DNA of 64,000 nucleotides from Coptis chinensis. Lineage: Eukaryota > Streptophyta > Magnoliopsida > Ranunculales > Ranunculaceae. Below, in pieces: positions 1 to 12,363 of the stretch. The position numbers and the translations under genes are program-made. The stretch is from assembly GCA_015680905.1 (NCBI GenBank), contig CM027384.1, positions 77,409,501-77,473,500 of the forward strand, read 5' to 3'. Position 1 is the first letter of the stretch. Every line of letters begins with the position of its first letter. The notes under the pieces are model-generated. The model was given only the letters and a program-made list of their open reading frames with translations, searched no databases and was not told the origin of the DNA.

Positions 1-979
1 CAAGGATTTGTTACTTGGTCAAAGATATTTGTGACACTTTAAGATGTTTGTATTGAGTGCACCAAGTGAGGCTAACTTTAGAATTCTGGAACACCAATTC
101 AAAATCAATTGATTTATGAAGACAATTGGAAGTCTACACCTCTACAATGGGTCAGTTTGTGATTAAATTCTTAGGTTAGTCTGCCACACTACTAATTTTT
201 CTTATTTCTCTAATTGTTACTCTTTTCTTCTGATTCTTCTATGCTTTTTTTTTTTTTATTCTTCAGTCAATTTTTTACTCATTTTTTCTTTTGTGCTCGT
301 CCTATGACCGGGGTTATTTTTTTGTCTTTTTAGTGGATGTTAAGTTAGAATCATTCGTCTACTAAGGAAAATAATGTAATTAGCAACTAACTGAACCACC
401 AATTTAAGTTCCTATATTTGAAGATACACATGCTGATATTGGTTGAAAATATAAATATTGAGAATACATTTGTTTAGTTTCAGAGGAATTCACATCTGAA
501 TTTTAACCAAAGTGTAGTGCAAACTATCTTCAATATTAAAATTGATGAATTGTATCTGCCTTCAATCAAACTTAAATGGCTAAGAGAATTGAGTAACCTA
601 ACCAAAGTACATAAAATGATAAAATGCTTGAAATGATATGAATCAAAAACAATATAATGAAAAAGAAATTGGTGCAAAACATTAAAATTTAATTTAATAT
701 TCAAACACAATCCATAATAATAATAATAATAATAATAAAAATAAAAGTCTAACAATCAAATATACTAATCATTGTCCCATTTTTTTTTTGGACTTCCTAA
801 TTAATGCATCTGCTGCAATATTGTTCTAAGCAAAGAGTATCACTCCTCAAGCTCATCTTTCTGAAACAATTAAATCGGTTATTTAATTGTAAATGGATCA
901 TAGCACTATAATGAAAAAAAAAATCAATCATGTACTTTGTTTACCTTGAATTTCAAGCTTTTGCAAGCTTTTTTTATTA
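1..979. other. AT-rich flank downstream of the RPA-like gene
   Basis: No gene is supported here. The stretch is AT-rich with poly-T runs and a short TAA/ATA trinucleotide repeat at about 714-737. It should contain the 3' end of the minus-strand Helitron if that element is complete, but I could not identify a convincing hairpin followed by CTRR. Confidence 0.5.
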
Positions 980-3900
980 TTATTTTGGTGTTTCTTCTGG
1001 AGGTTCTGCTTTAATGGTCTTTTTAGTCTTCCATTCCTGAATGTTGCACACAATATTGTTAATTTTTTTGGGTAATTTTAATGAAAGTTAGAAATTTACT
1101 TTTCTAATGAATAGATTTACCTTTTTTATTGAATCAGTTGGTGTGAATTGATCTGAATTTGATTCCTGCATTAATAGATGTAAAACCCAAAAAATTTAAA
1201 AAGTGGTACAATAATTGTTTTGTGTAAGATATGATAGTAAAGTTGAATAGTACCTTTTCCGTGAGATCAATAATTTGTGATGGTGTCATAGTAGTTTTCT
1301 CAGGGGTTGATAGCTCCAAAGATGTTTGGCTTGATTCTGATTTCTGTTAAATAAATAAAAGAACAAAAAATTGGTCCGTCTTATAGTACCACAGTGATTT
1401 GACGTTGTCATTATAGACTCTTGAAACCTTAGCTTTGCACATGTATGATTTCTCCTATTGACAAATAAAATTAATTCATTTAGATTGTTTTCTAATATCA
1501 TTTTTTAAGTAAAATAGGTAATTAGACGTTCTTACCTTTACAGTGTTATCCAAATCCATTATTTCTGCCAAGGTTTGAAACTTTTCTTCTTTTTTTATTT
1601 GGAGTGAATTTATATTTCCTCCCTGCACTTCTGCTGCTTCCGTCTTGATTTGCAGCGCTCTGCATGTTAAATGATTAAAATAAGGTGTAAACGTTGTTGT
1701 CTTTCTATACATTAAAAAAAAACTTAAATAAATCTTACCTCTCTATAATGGATTCCACTTCTGGAATTTCAAGATTTGTATATATCTTGGTAGCGAATGT
1801 TGACTGGAGATAATAACCTAGCCAGGTTTAAATATTAGCTAGTATTGTAACTTATTTTGATAAACAAAACCAAAATTATTTATGTGTAAAGAAGTAATTA
1901 CTCTTAAAGTTTTTAACAGAAGTTGACGTCACTATCAAGACATATACTTTGTCTGGTGAACAAAATCATGTGGAATTTGATCCATAGTACGGCCCCACAA
2001 AGTAATTTTCATTGTTCTATATCTGCATTTAACACAAAAAAATGGGTCAACAGGTATTAAAGTTTTCATATAACAGATTTAATTAAAAAAATATTAATAC
2101 CTCTCATCTGCAAGTATAATGTCACGCCTTTGTCTTGTAATACCGCCTCTGATAATTGACGTTTCTTTTGGTTTGACCTTGAGTAGCATTCCGACAACAG
2201 CTACAGTATAACAAAATAAGTTATTGTTTGTTTTGTTATTTTTTTTTTTAAAAAAAATCACATTTATTTTCACAGTTTGGAAGTATACCTGTGAGTAGGG
2301 GTGGGAATTTGGCCCTAACGACCCTAACCCGGCCCTGACCGACCCGACCCTAAGCCCTATAAAGCCCTCACAACTAAAGCCCTCACAGAGTTTAGGGCCG
2401 GGCCGGCCCGACCCTAATGCCTTCTAGGGCAGGGCTAGGGCTAAGATTCTAAAACATAGGCCCGACCCTAACCAAGCCCTAACCGGCCATGTTTCATACT
2501 TTCACTATAAATACACATACCATAATTGTCCAACTCTTTGTTAAATATTTTCAATTAAAATAACATTGTCCTTTGTAATTTATCACTTACACCCAAGGGT
2601 ACTTCCAATAACTTGTTTTATATAACAAAAACTTATCAACTTAGCAGCCATGAAGAACAATGAGCACTAGCCTAATAAAAAATAAGACTTTATTCCTTTG
2701 ATTATCAAGTCAAAGTCCATAACTTATTATTCTCAATTTCTTTTCTCACTTATTTCTTATAAATTATATTTTTATTCACATCCAAGCCAAGTCTAAAAAC
2801 TAAAGGTTTCCTTCCACACCATTAAAGCAAAAATACGAGTAGACATTTGTAACATAGAAACCAAAAAACACCCTTTGTCAGAAAAATGACATTTGTAATC
2901 TCAAAATTTCTCCATCACTTGTTCAAAAGCCAATATTTTCATTTCCATATACAAAGCTTGAATCACTTTTAAATTAGAAGAAAGGTAATATTATATTTGT
3001 TTGAATCTATTATAGAAATAATTTATGATATTACAAATAGTTTAACAACTTCCATGACCCTTAACCAAAACTATTATGTTTCTTCTTTATATCTATTACT
3101 TCTTCCTTTAAAATGATAATATAATTATTTATCTATGTATTTCAATGTTAAATGTAATTTTAGTGAGGTTTGAGTACAAGGAAGAACAAATTCCGAACTC
3201 TCGATGTACTTCAGTTCATTAGATTGTGGATGTGCATTTTAAATTTGTGAACTTATACAGGATTATTACTAGATTGGTTGGACTTTGAGTTTGTAGATTA
3301 TTGTACATTTTTGTAATATAAATGAGTTTTAAAACTGATGTAGTAAAAATATATATATATATATATAGGCCCGGCCCTAAAGCCCGGCCCTAAAGCCCGA
3401 CCCTAAAGCCCTTAAAGAGGGTTAGGGTCAGGGCTTGAGGTTTAGACTTGTGACCCGGCCCGACCCGGCCCTATGCTGACTTTAGGGCCGGGCCGACCCG
3501 GCCCTAATATCTTAAGGGCTTTAAATGTTTAGGGCCGGGCTAGCCCGACCCGGCCCATTGCCCACCCCTACCTGTGAGTACCATGTTGTCTTCTCTTAAA
3601 TGAATGTCTTCGAAAGGTGTGAATAAGAACATGTTCCTTGGTATTTGAACACCTTGCTTGTTGGTTTTATTGATTATTGTTTTATCATTGAACTCAAGTT
3701 TGAAGTCATGATTTGCAGTACGAAAACTTCTGTCACTTTTAATAACTATGAAATTTTCCAAAACTATTACCGTGTCTTCTTGAAGATGGTTATTGAATGT
3801 TTTTGTTAAGTTTATCGGATACATGGCTTGGATTTCATGTCCCTGTGATATTAAACGGTAATTAGCATTGTTAATTTTGTTTTAATAAAGACTGTGTTTG

Positions 3901-4085
3901 AATCACATGAAGAAAATAAATGGCTTACTTGTTCATCTATCAGTAGAACATCTTTACTTTTGATAGCAAGATTCGATGCATAAAGATCGTCCCACTTACG
4001 TACGACTCTGACTTGTAGCTTCCATGGAGTATATGAATCTGTGTTGTTGATCGATGTTGTTTATTGCATGATATTTGATAGGCAT
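980..4085 (-). pseudogene. RPA1-like (replication protein A 70-kDa subunit) Helitron-associated gene, frameshifted
   Basis: Resembles the large subunit of replication protein A: OB-fold DNA-binding domains that hold single-stranded DNA, here probably the Helitron's accessory protein. Exons I can place on the minus strand are 4085-3929, 3842-3579, 2200-2101, about 2022-1902, 1817-1739, 1659-1536, 1343-1254, 1165-1121 and 1036-980, nearly all with GT/AG borders. Diagnostic pieces are WKLQVRVVRKW, LLIDEQ|GHEIQA (first OB fold), VGMLLKVKPKE, RRDIILADE, ITLWGRTMDQIP (second OB fold), and FATKIYTNLEIPEVESI. The last exon ends ...AEPPEETPK-stop. Breaks: a frameshift in exon 1 (near 4050) and another in the exon at 2022-1902. 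A hAT element lies at the 3' end of exon 2. The ATG at 4085 is only a candidate start. A diverged host RPA1-like copy is a less likely alternative, given the adjacent RepHel gene. Confidence 0.8.
2296..3570. mobile_element. Non-autonomous hAT-type element with perfect 8-bp target duplication
   Basis: The element begins TAGGGGTGGGAATTTGGCC and ends GGCCCATTGCCCACCCCTA, an imperfect terminal inverted repeat of about 19 bp. It is flanked on both sides by the identical 8-bp sequence CCTGTGAG (2288-2295 and 3571-3578), the target-duplication length of hAT transposons. Subterminal regions are rich in repeated GGCCCGACCCTAAAGCCC-like blocks in both orientations (2300-2490 and 3365-3560). The roughly 870-bp middle is AT-rich and has no transposase-like frame. 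It is inserted in the RPA-like gene at the end of an exon. Confidence 0.92.
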
Positions 4086-4304
4086 GTTGTTAACCTGCAA
4101 AAAAATATGTGAACAAAAGAAATCTAATTCTTAAATTTGTTTTTTATGAAAAGGTGAATTAAAAAATAAGTAAAAGTTGCAAAATTTTACCTTGATAGCA
4201 GTAAAGGTCGATGGAGCCTAGGTTTTTGTTTTGTTTTCTTAGGTCAACTTTACAATCATATGGATATTTATAACTTTAACATATGAGTAGAATTTGACTT
4301 TTAG

Positions 4305-4600
4305 GTGAATTCTTTTTATGGGAGTCCTTGTTTGTCAAAATTCTTGTTAAGATAGAAATTAAAAGTTTTTTATCGACCTTTAAGTATACTTAATATATCC
4401 GGAACTTAAGTTTTGTTTACAGTTTGTAGTTTATGTAACTTCTTTTTCTGGAGTCTTTGTTTGATGAAATTCTGCCTATATTAGTATATTTTCTTTTGCC
4501 GAACTAAAGTTTTGTTTAGAATTGAAGTTTAGGTAACTTCTTTTTTTTGGAGTCCTTGTTTGATGAAATTCCGCATGTATTAGTATTTTTTTTTTTTTTT
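4305..4600. repeat. Degenerate tandem repeat of about 99 bp
   Basis: A block beginning GAACTTAAGTTTTGTTTA at 4402 recurs as GAACTAAAGTTTTGTTTA at 4501, an offset of 99 bp. Both are followed by a shared TAACTTCTTTTT...TGGAGTC.TTGTTTGATGAAATTC stretch. A partial third copy lies upstream, with GGGAGTCCTTGTTTGTCAAAATTC near 4320. No coding potential was seen. Confidence 0.7.
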
Positions 4601-5345
4601 TGGATCTATTAGTATACTTATTAACACTTACTAACATATGTTGGAGTGAAACTGGACTCATATAACATTATGGATCTACTGTAGTCTTTGCTTTAAAATT
4701 ACTATTCATGTGGAAAAAGCCCAAGACATGCCGAACTTTAAATATGGATGTTCTTGACTCATAATTGAATTTGATTAGTGAACAAAAATATTAAGTTATT
4801 AAGTAACTAATACAACATATTTTTTTTAAATGTTTTTCTCTATGTTTGGACATTGTACTTTGGATCACTTTAGTCTTGTTAGGACATTATTTTTCATAAA
4901 ATTATACATAAAGAATTTTACTTGATGGAAATGTGATTTCTTTGTTTCTCTGTCTCATGTTTCATATCGAATGAGACATGTTAATTTTAGGCATGTTAAT
5001 TTGACTTGTGAGGTTTAATATCGAATGAAATAAGGAGCAAGTATTTTCCTGTTAGACAACAATTCGTTACGCAAGGCTAACGTGCAGCTCTTGAACTTGA
5101 ACAAATATACCCACAACAATCATTCTAAATACTAGCTAGCTGATATGTACAATTCAATATATATCGCCACATCTTCGACCTCCAAAGTTCAAATGATCTA
5201 ACCATAAGTGAGCACAAATCCGATTCCCTCAATGAAGTCGTAGTAAATATTGTTTTCTATTTTACTCAACTAATAGAGCATGTTTATGTCCATCTAGCTC
5301 CAGGATTGAGAAGTCCTCGTACATGTATGATTTGTCACAAATCAA
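4601..5345. other. AT-rich spacer without recognised features
   Basis: No gene, terminal repeat or RNA was recognised. It lies between the RPA-like gene and the helicase end of the putative Helitron. Confidence 0.5.
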
Positions 5346-5590
5346 TCATTCCCACCACTTAGTCAAGCTCCAGTAGTACAATTCATCTAAACTTTTTGCC
5401 TTACCAAATAAGATTTCAGTCATATCCTCTTCAAAATCATTACTCACAACAACCGTCGGGACGCTCCTATCATAAACTTTCATAATCGTCATCAGAGATT
5501 GAAATTGTATTGTCCAAACCCAACTCCTATCCATGCTCACATCTCGAAAGTGGTTGGTAATTAGATTGACATGCTTCCTGACACACCTGG
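5346..5590 (-). other. Unidentified exon-like open frame
   Basis: An open frame of about 80 codons on the minus strand starts after a polypyrimidine tract and an AG that looks like an acceptor (minus TTTTCCCCCCAG at about 5590). It reads CVRKHVNLITNHFRDVSMDR near its start and VPTVVVSNDFEEDMTEILFG further on, ending KWWE-stop. The composition looks protein-like, acidic and aromatic, rather than random. I do not recognise the family. It could be a gene fragment carried by the Helitron or an old insertion. The codons upstream of the acceptor are a CAA/TTG repeat and probably not coding. Confidence 0.3.
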
Positions 5591-5639
5591 GGGGGAAAAA
5601 AAACAACAACAACAACAACAACAATATTCGTTATTAGAT

Positions 5640-6700
5640 TAATGCTCAAAACACTTAGGATCCTAAACTGAAACTAAGTGGGTAGCTTATGTTCAATGAT
5701 AAGGTACTAACCCATTATTATTTTGTTGGTATTAGTCTTATATATAGAATGATATGTTTCTCAACTTGGCACCGTCAAAATCATTGGTTAAGCGCTGAAA
5801 TTTGTTCTTAATTAGGTAGGTTCTAATACTAAAATCAATATACTCAAATAAACTTTTGTTTTCATCAAACAATACATACTAAACATTACCTCAAATTCGG
5901 CCAATTGGTACCTACTCAGGATTCTACAGGGCAGTTAAGGATCATATTGCCAATATAGAGTTACTGAAAGAAACTACGACACAGACCGCACACACCATAA
6001 ACACTTGGAAGTATTTATCATAATATCCTTTAATTTCAAGTTAAATAAATTTAAGATATAGCGAGCTTCACTCCAACAATACAGCCTAAAGAATGGCAAA
6101 AAAGAATGACTCTGAATAACGGTTATCCCTTGTAGCAAGGAGTGATGCCGGTATAGGCATGGCAGGTATGAGTGTATGACCCTCAAGACAAACGTATTAT
6201 ACCAACACACTTTCTCTTCTTATTACAAAATGTGATTATGTGATCATGATTAATAACTAATCATGTAATCATACTACAGTTGATACTTTTTATTATATAC
6301 CAAATAAGTGTTTAATATAAGTTTCAAGCAAAAATAGTTTTCTGTAATTAAACTAATTTGAAGGATACTCTCGAACCTACCTAACAGCATCTGGGTTCGT
6401 TTAACGGCTAAAGAGTTTCACATACTGCACCAAAATCCTACATAAAAATATTAGAGCATTTAATTACATAAACAGATGCAAAAATAGTTGATTACGGTGT
6501 ATGTAGTACCAAAATTATTTGGGCTATTGGATCGTTTAGCTTTGACAATCAAAGATTGCATTTATTTGATTGTTGCAATTGTCTACAAACAGTAAAAAAA
6601 TAATAATATAAGTTTTTGATTTTTTAGATTCTTACCTTTTGACAAAGCTTCATTGTGGCAAATTGTTGAATACTTCATAATAGACAATATTTTTTGTATG
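5640..6700. other. Gene-free spacer downstream of the Helitron helicase
   Basis: AT-rich DNA between the helicase stop at 6701 and the orphan exon. No open frame here resembles a known protein, and no element ends were detected. Confidence 0.5.
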
Positions 6701-9700
6701 CTACTTCAAATTATCTTCTCTGTCCTCGATTAGAATTTTCAGACCATCACTGGAAGTTACACATGATACCGCAACATATAGTTGGCCATGGGAGAAAATA
6801 GTGTTTCTAAGATAAACTCCAACATTCTTCAACGCATTTGTCCTTGGCTTTTGTTTATTGTGATTGAATAGCAAAGTTTTATTGGGTATTCTCTTCGCTT
6901 CAAGATGAAAGGCCACTTTGTGTTTTCAGACAAAAAGTCTATCCGATGGATAGTGAGTCTGTCTCCTCTATTGCTTCCAGTAATAATTTCAGCTTCCAAA
7001 GCAAATTTTGACAAATCAATCACTATAAGTCTCGTACCATTGCAAAGACCTTTGCTCTGGTTTATGTTTCTAAGAAGCATTATAGGTGCTCATCGTTTTA
7101 GCTGAACCAAATGATTAGCCATTCCTGGGAGCTGGAGAGTGTTGAGGAATTTAGTAGGATACAAAAGATCTTGATTTGCAACCTTATTATCTGAAAGCGG
7201 ACTTAATGTGTCTACACTTGAGTAACTAACCAATTCTCTAGGAACTAAAGATAGGACATGAGAATTTATTTCATCTACTGATTCATTTGTAGGTGTTAGA
7301 ATGCACCTATCTCTAAGATACTCAGCATCATCATATTTTTGTAAAAGATCTGTGTACACCATCTTCACAATGTTTTCTATCCCATCACCTTCTAATTGAA
7401 TAAGAATGTCTTATGGGATTTTAATCCAAGTAGGCTCTTCTCCCTCACACAGTGATCTTCTTGGAATTGTGCCTTCACTAATAGATAATATCCATTTGTT
7501 GAAATCTACATCTGATTGTCCAGATTCTCTGTTATGCAACCGCATGTTAATTGTCAAACGAAACACCTCTAGGTAACACCATAAGTAGGATCTGTTTATG
7601 GATGCAGAAACAATTGTTTCTCTTGAACCCTTTTCGATAAATGGTAATATTTGTCTAAAATCACCACCAAAAAGAATAGTTTTTCCTCCAAATGGTTTAT
7701 TCTTGAGCTTTATATCATTTTTGACATTATATCTCTAAAACTATTGTCAATGGCCTCGAAGTCAGTCTTTTTACTCATAGGTGCTTCGTCCCAAATAATT
7801 AAATCAGTTGCTACAATCAGGTCTGGCAAGTGAGTTCTTTTTCTAATGTAGCAAGTTTTAGACTTATCTTTCTCCATTGGAATTTTGAATCTTGAGTGAG
7901 CTATACTACCTGCATGAGCACCATATAGCAAATATTAAAAAATGTAGTAATGATAATAATAACACTAATAACATTTATAATAAAGACAATAATATATTTT
8001 TTTAAACACCTGGCAAAAGAAGCGATGATATGCCTGATGATGCAACTACAAGCACTATTTTTCTCTGTGATCGTAACCTTGCAATGATCATATTCCATAG
8101 ATATGTTTTCCCCGTACCTCCACTTCCATATACAAAGTATAACTTCCCTTTACCACTCTCAACAGTAGCAATGACAGCGTCAAACACCTGTCTTTGTTCA
8201 ACATTCAATCCAATGTGCAATTCTTCAAATTCTGCAAGGAGTGCTTCAAAATCATAGTTCAATTCCTCCCATAGTAACCTGTTATCTAGTGGATCTGGTT
8301 TTGGAATATCAAACTGGAAATCAGCAAGTGTTCGGCCATTTTCTTTCATATCATTTTCAAGTTCAAGAAGCGTACATTTTTTTAGTTCCTCATTGGTTAA
8401 TTGTAGTTGATTAATCGTTTCATAGCCAATATGCCATCCGAAAGCATCTCCTAATGCTGATCCCACAATCCAACTGTGTCAGATACTTGACAAAATAGTA
8501 AAATTGTAACCAATAACTTGCGCAATGATCTACTGTTAGACCATTTAATTTTCCTGCTTCTTTAATCGTCGAGTGCCATTCACTGTCACGTTGTAGCAAT
8601 CCACGCGCACGACATACTGATTTGAAGTCTGCATAAGTTTTACCATGCACAGTCCTTATATCTTCAAAACTCTGTGGACCTTTTACTATATTGAGAAGCA
8701 TACGCAAGTAAAACCTTTTACCTTGCGTTGGTTGTGCATAATATATCCTACCAATTTTGATGCCATTATGAGCTCTTTCTGTCCAGATCTGCAAAAAAAT
8801 ATGACAATGTTAAAGATTACTTTAATTTTTGTTTCCGATCTAACAAAATTATAATTCATACCTTTGTGTCTTTGTGCCACACAAATTCTAATAGGAAGTC
8901 AACATAAGTTAATTGTCGAGCTTTTTCACTTTTCTGATTAGTAAGCATCCATTCTGTGACCATTGTTCTCTTAGCCTTATCACTTTGTATAACCTGAAAT
9001 GTATTAGAACTATCACAAAATACAACATTTTGTTGATTCTCAAGATGATAATTCATTCTCTCAACAGATGGATCTCGAAACTAAATGTCAAAATCAAAGA
9101 TTCTCCAGCTTCCTTCGGATGCAGAGATATATCGAAAGTCCAGATAATGTTTGATTTCATCAACTTCGTGAATGGTACATTTTCTTGTATTTTTGTCGTA
9201 CTTATAAGTCTCCTCAATAATGCCTGTAGCTCGATCTGGACCTTTGGTAATATACTTGAATAAGTATTTAATCATCCGTGTACGATTGCAATGCTCAACA
9301 TTAATGTGAGACTGAAATTCCTTGCTGAGTTTAGGATTGTAAGGAACAACCCATCTATTATCAATCTCAACTGGGTTATAGTGACCAACCATTACAGTGC
9401 GCTTGTTGTTTCTGCTTCTTTTGTATACAACAAAACCATTTTCATCAAATTTAGTCTCACTGCAAAAATCTTTAGGGAAATGTCTAGAACATTTGTTCTC
9501 TTTCATGCAAGGAGAACCCTTTTTCTTTTCACCACACGGACCATGAATCATTGTACTGACTATATATAGTTTCGTAAAGTATCGGATATGTATCTTTGTC
9601 AGATAATTCTGCTGAAATCAGCTTGTCTATATTGGATCCAGTTTTAGGTTTGTCTTCCGGATGCAAAAATAGCAAAATGTGAGCATGTGGCAACCTCTTT

Positions 9701-9896
9701 TCTGAAATTCAATAACTTACAGCACTGTGAAAATAATAATAGTTAGATATTAGTAAAATATTTGTAGAATTAATAATATCATTGCGTATTGTTACCAATT
9801 CTTCCTTACTTAGTTTTATATATGTAAAATAAAAAAGGTAATTTTAAATAGTATGTACCTACAATGACTCTACCAAAATGATTCCCATAACGGAGT
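6701..9896 (-). pseudogene. Helitron RepHel, C-terminal part: HUH nuclease core and PIF1-like helicase
   Basis: This is the part of the Helitron transposase downstream of the CACTA insertion. In order on the minus strand: YGNHFGRVIV (9891-9859), an apparent intron, and FQKRGLPHAHILLF with the HUH metal-binding His residues (His-Ala-His codons at 9687-9679). The Rep C-terminal block follows, including IKYLFKYITKGPDR. The helicase comes next: Walker A GSGGTGKT (8127-8104), Walker [20 protein letters not shown] (about 7650), INKSQGQ, and HGQLYVAVSCV near the end. Breaks: an in-frame stop at 9083-9081, a TAG at 8453-8451, a TGA after HLVQLKR (about 7102), and frameshifts near 8440 and 7080. In helicase motif VI the usual arginine is Cys (codon 6763-6761, CGT to TGT), which should abolish ATPase coupling. 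The likely role was strand cleavage and unwinding during rolling-circle transposition. Confidence 0.9.
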
Positions 9897-9904
9897 CACT
9901 ACAA

Positions 9905-10290
9905 CAAATATGACATATGACATCGCTAATTTTACATCACTTTCAGCGAAGTGATGTCATAAGAAAACTATGACATCACTTTTCTTAACATGTGATGTAA
10001 TAATTATCATAATTTTTTTTTAACATCACTTATTTCAGAAACTGATATAGTAGAGTTGTACAACATCATTTTAATTAGTGATGTTGAGATAATGATGTAG
10101 TAACACTTTTTACGTCACTTTCATTCACTTATAAAGTGATGTAATATCTATGTATTCAACATCACTTTAAAGGTGTTGTCACTCGTATCACTTATAAAGT
10201 GATGTAATATCGATATATTCAACATCACTTTAAAAGTGAATTTGCCAAGTTTTCAAAATCACTTATAATGTGACTTCTAGAAGTATTATT
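9905..10290. repeat. Left subterminal repeat array of the CACTA element
   Basis: Repeated ACATCACTT and AAGTGATGT nonamers (with one-base variants) alternate in orientation through this stretch. In CACTA elements such clustered motifs bind the transposase/TNPA-like protein. Confidence 0.85.
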
Positions 10291-10659
10291 ATTAATATAC
10301 CTCTTAATTAAGTTAATTAGTTAGAAAAAAAAAAACCATCTAAAAAATTAGGTTAAATAGAAATGAAACAGGGTGGACGCTGGTTTGCTAGACTAGCCGC
10401 CCTTAAACGAAGAATAGAAAATAAAAAACCGCCACCAATACTCAAAAGGCTTCAACCCCCACTACACCATAACATGATATTTGTAACACACACTTTTTTT
10501 GCTTTGTCACACTTTTTTGCCGTTGGTAAGTCGCCTATGCTTAATAAACGTTTCGAATGTCGTTAAGTGTTATTTTAATTCGGTTGGTTTCTAAAATTAA
10601 TTTGTAACACTTATTAATTGCACCAAACTGTGTGAAAAGGGTTGCAAATCCAAAACCCA

Positions 10660-10910
10660 TAAACAACTTCTGAAATTTCGGAGAGCCAAAACCAACACAA
10701 AATCGCTCTATTATTTTCCACAAACCAGAGAAACACAACCATCTCTTTCTCACACTTCTTCTTCTAAACTTAGGTTTCCTTCTCTTACGCCACCTTTCAA
10801 TCTTCTCAAAACAAAAACACTTCTGGATCCGCTTCTCAATGTTCTCTCTTGGACGCTTATTCAATCTTCTCTCTCTCTGCCGATTTAGTAAGTACCCATT
10901 CGAATCTTCA
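10660..10910 (+). other. CT-rich leader-like segment inside the CACTA element
   Basis: A pyrimidine-rich stretch (TCTCTTTCTCACACTTCTTCTTC and similar) ends in a GTAAGT donor-like site at 10888. It looks like a plant 5' leader followed by an intron on the plus strand. It could be the 5' end of an element transcript or of a captured gene. No protein was recognised. Confidence 0.3.
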
Positions 10911-11559
10911 ACTATCACTTTGAATTCTATTTTCCATTTTATAGGGTTCCATTGCTAAACTAGGGTTGATACCAATTCGATTTTAATTTTCTTGCTTCAA
11001 AGGTGCAATTTTTATTTTGAATTTACTTGGTGGTTTTGCTTCATTTTATTAGAAGGCTTGTTGAATTTACTTGGTACATAGAATGAAGCACTTTCGTGGT
11101 TGAGAATAGCCGCCTCAAGGAAGATTGGGATAAAGTGCATTAATGAAATTGTAGTCAAGGTCAAGATGAGAAATCGTAAGATTGTTTAAGGAGAATATTG
11201 TGTTACGAAATGAGGTAGTTTCTTCATATATGATATTTTATATTTTATTGCTATCACCAATGCTAAGACCATCTTAGCTTAATCATATTGCACTATGAGT
11301 TTCGACGAATACCCGTGTAGTTTTATGAATTTTGAGATAGTATCGATAGGGTGTTATGTCCCAAGTCCCAACCTAACGGCCTCGGTGGTGATGATTTCAT
11401 CTTTTTATGTTTCTTGAGCATATGTAATTGTGTGGTTCCTTACAATTCCCAAATAATAAAAAAGTTCTCTCTTGGAAACTTGATCACTATTCACCGAAGA
11501 TTTTCATACTCTTTTAAACAATTTTGCAGCTAGAAAGAGCAACCGCCATTCTTTGGCAA

Positions 11560-12363
11560 CCTAGAAGATGCACGCCGGATGTCTTCATATCAACACATGT
11601 CAATGATTGCTTGGACCTACAAGCTGCAAGGGGTGATGCCGACGTAACTAGCACTTCTTCCTCGTCCCGATAGTATGAAGAGAGTATACAAAGACCAAAT
11701 TCATACTTGGTGCAAAGATCCTTATTTTGTCGAAAATTACTTGTTGTTTCGTCTTTTTAGGATGGTTATGGGAGGGGAAGGCCTAATGTTCGAAAACATG
11801 TACGCTTTTTCTAACTTTTCAAGTTACATTGGGAGGATTTTCTTTGTGCATCCTATTTGTGACCTGTTTTTGTTGAGTCGCTTTACAAAGACTTGTTTAT
11901 ATATGGAGTATCTTTGCTACATAGCTTTAGGAAGTCTTCGGGCTTGATAATTGTTTCTTTTCCTGGTTTTGTGTGTTCGGTGCCGGAATGGGTACCGCGC
12001 TTTGTTGCTAATGGTGTTGTTGTTACCGCCTGGTGCCGGCCGCCCATGGACCTCTTGGTGCTTGCTTGGGGCGGGGTGTTCTTCATACGGTGTCTATCTT
12101 GGTGTCACTACCACTACTGCCTACTACCGCCATGGACCTCGCTTGTTGGGTGTTGCTTTGGTTGAACCTCGGCCGGTGCTTGCTATCACCGGTGGTGGTG
12201 TCGCCGGTGCCTTTGGTGTTTAGTTCTTCTATGAAGGGCTAGGTACCCTAATGTAATTAGGGATTACCAATCAAAATATATAAAATATATTGTAGTTTTT
12301 GCACTTTTGCTGACTTTAAAATCTTTTCCATGTGTTTTGATGGATGAAATATGATTTATCTTA
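11560..12363. other. CACTA interior with a GC-rich unidentified segment
   Basis: About 11.98-12.24 kb is clearly more GC-rich than its surroundings, with overlapping open frames on both strands. None matches a family I can name. It may be another captured fragment, but frame preference gives no decision. Confidence 0.3.

Noticed and set aside
10460-10490. CACTACACCATAACATG sequence resembling a second CACTA end
   Set aside because: No matching inverted end or target duplication was found; it is probably a chance match or a fragment.
12033-12242. Overlapping hydrophobic frames in the GC-rich CACTA segment
   Set aside because: Three plus frames and one minus frame are open over the same stretch, which reflects composition; none could be linked to a family.
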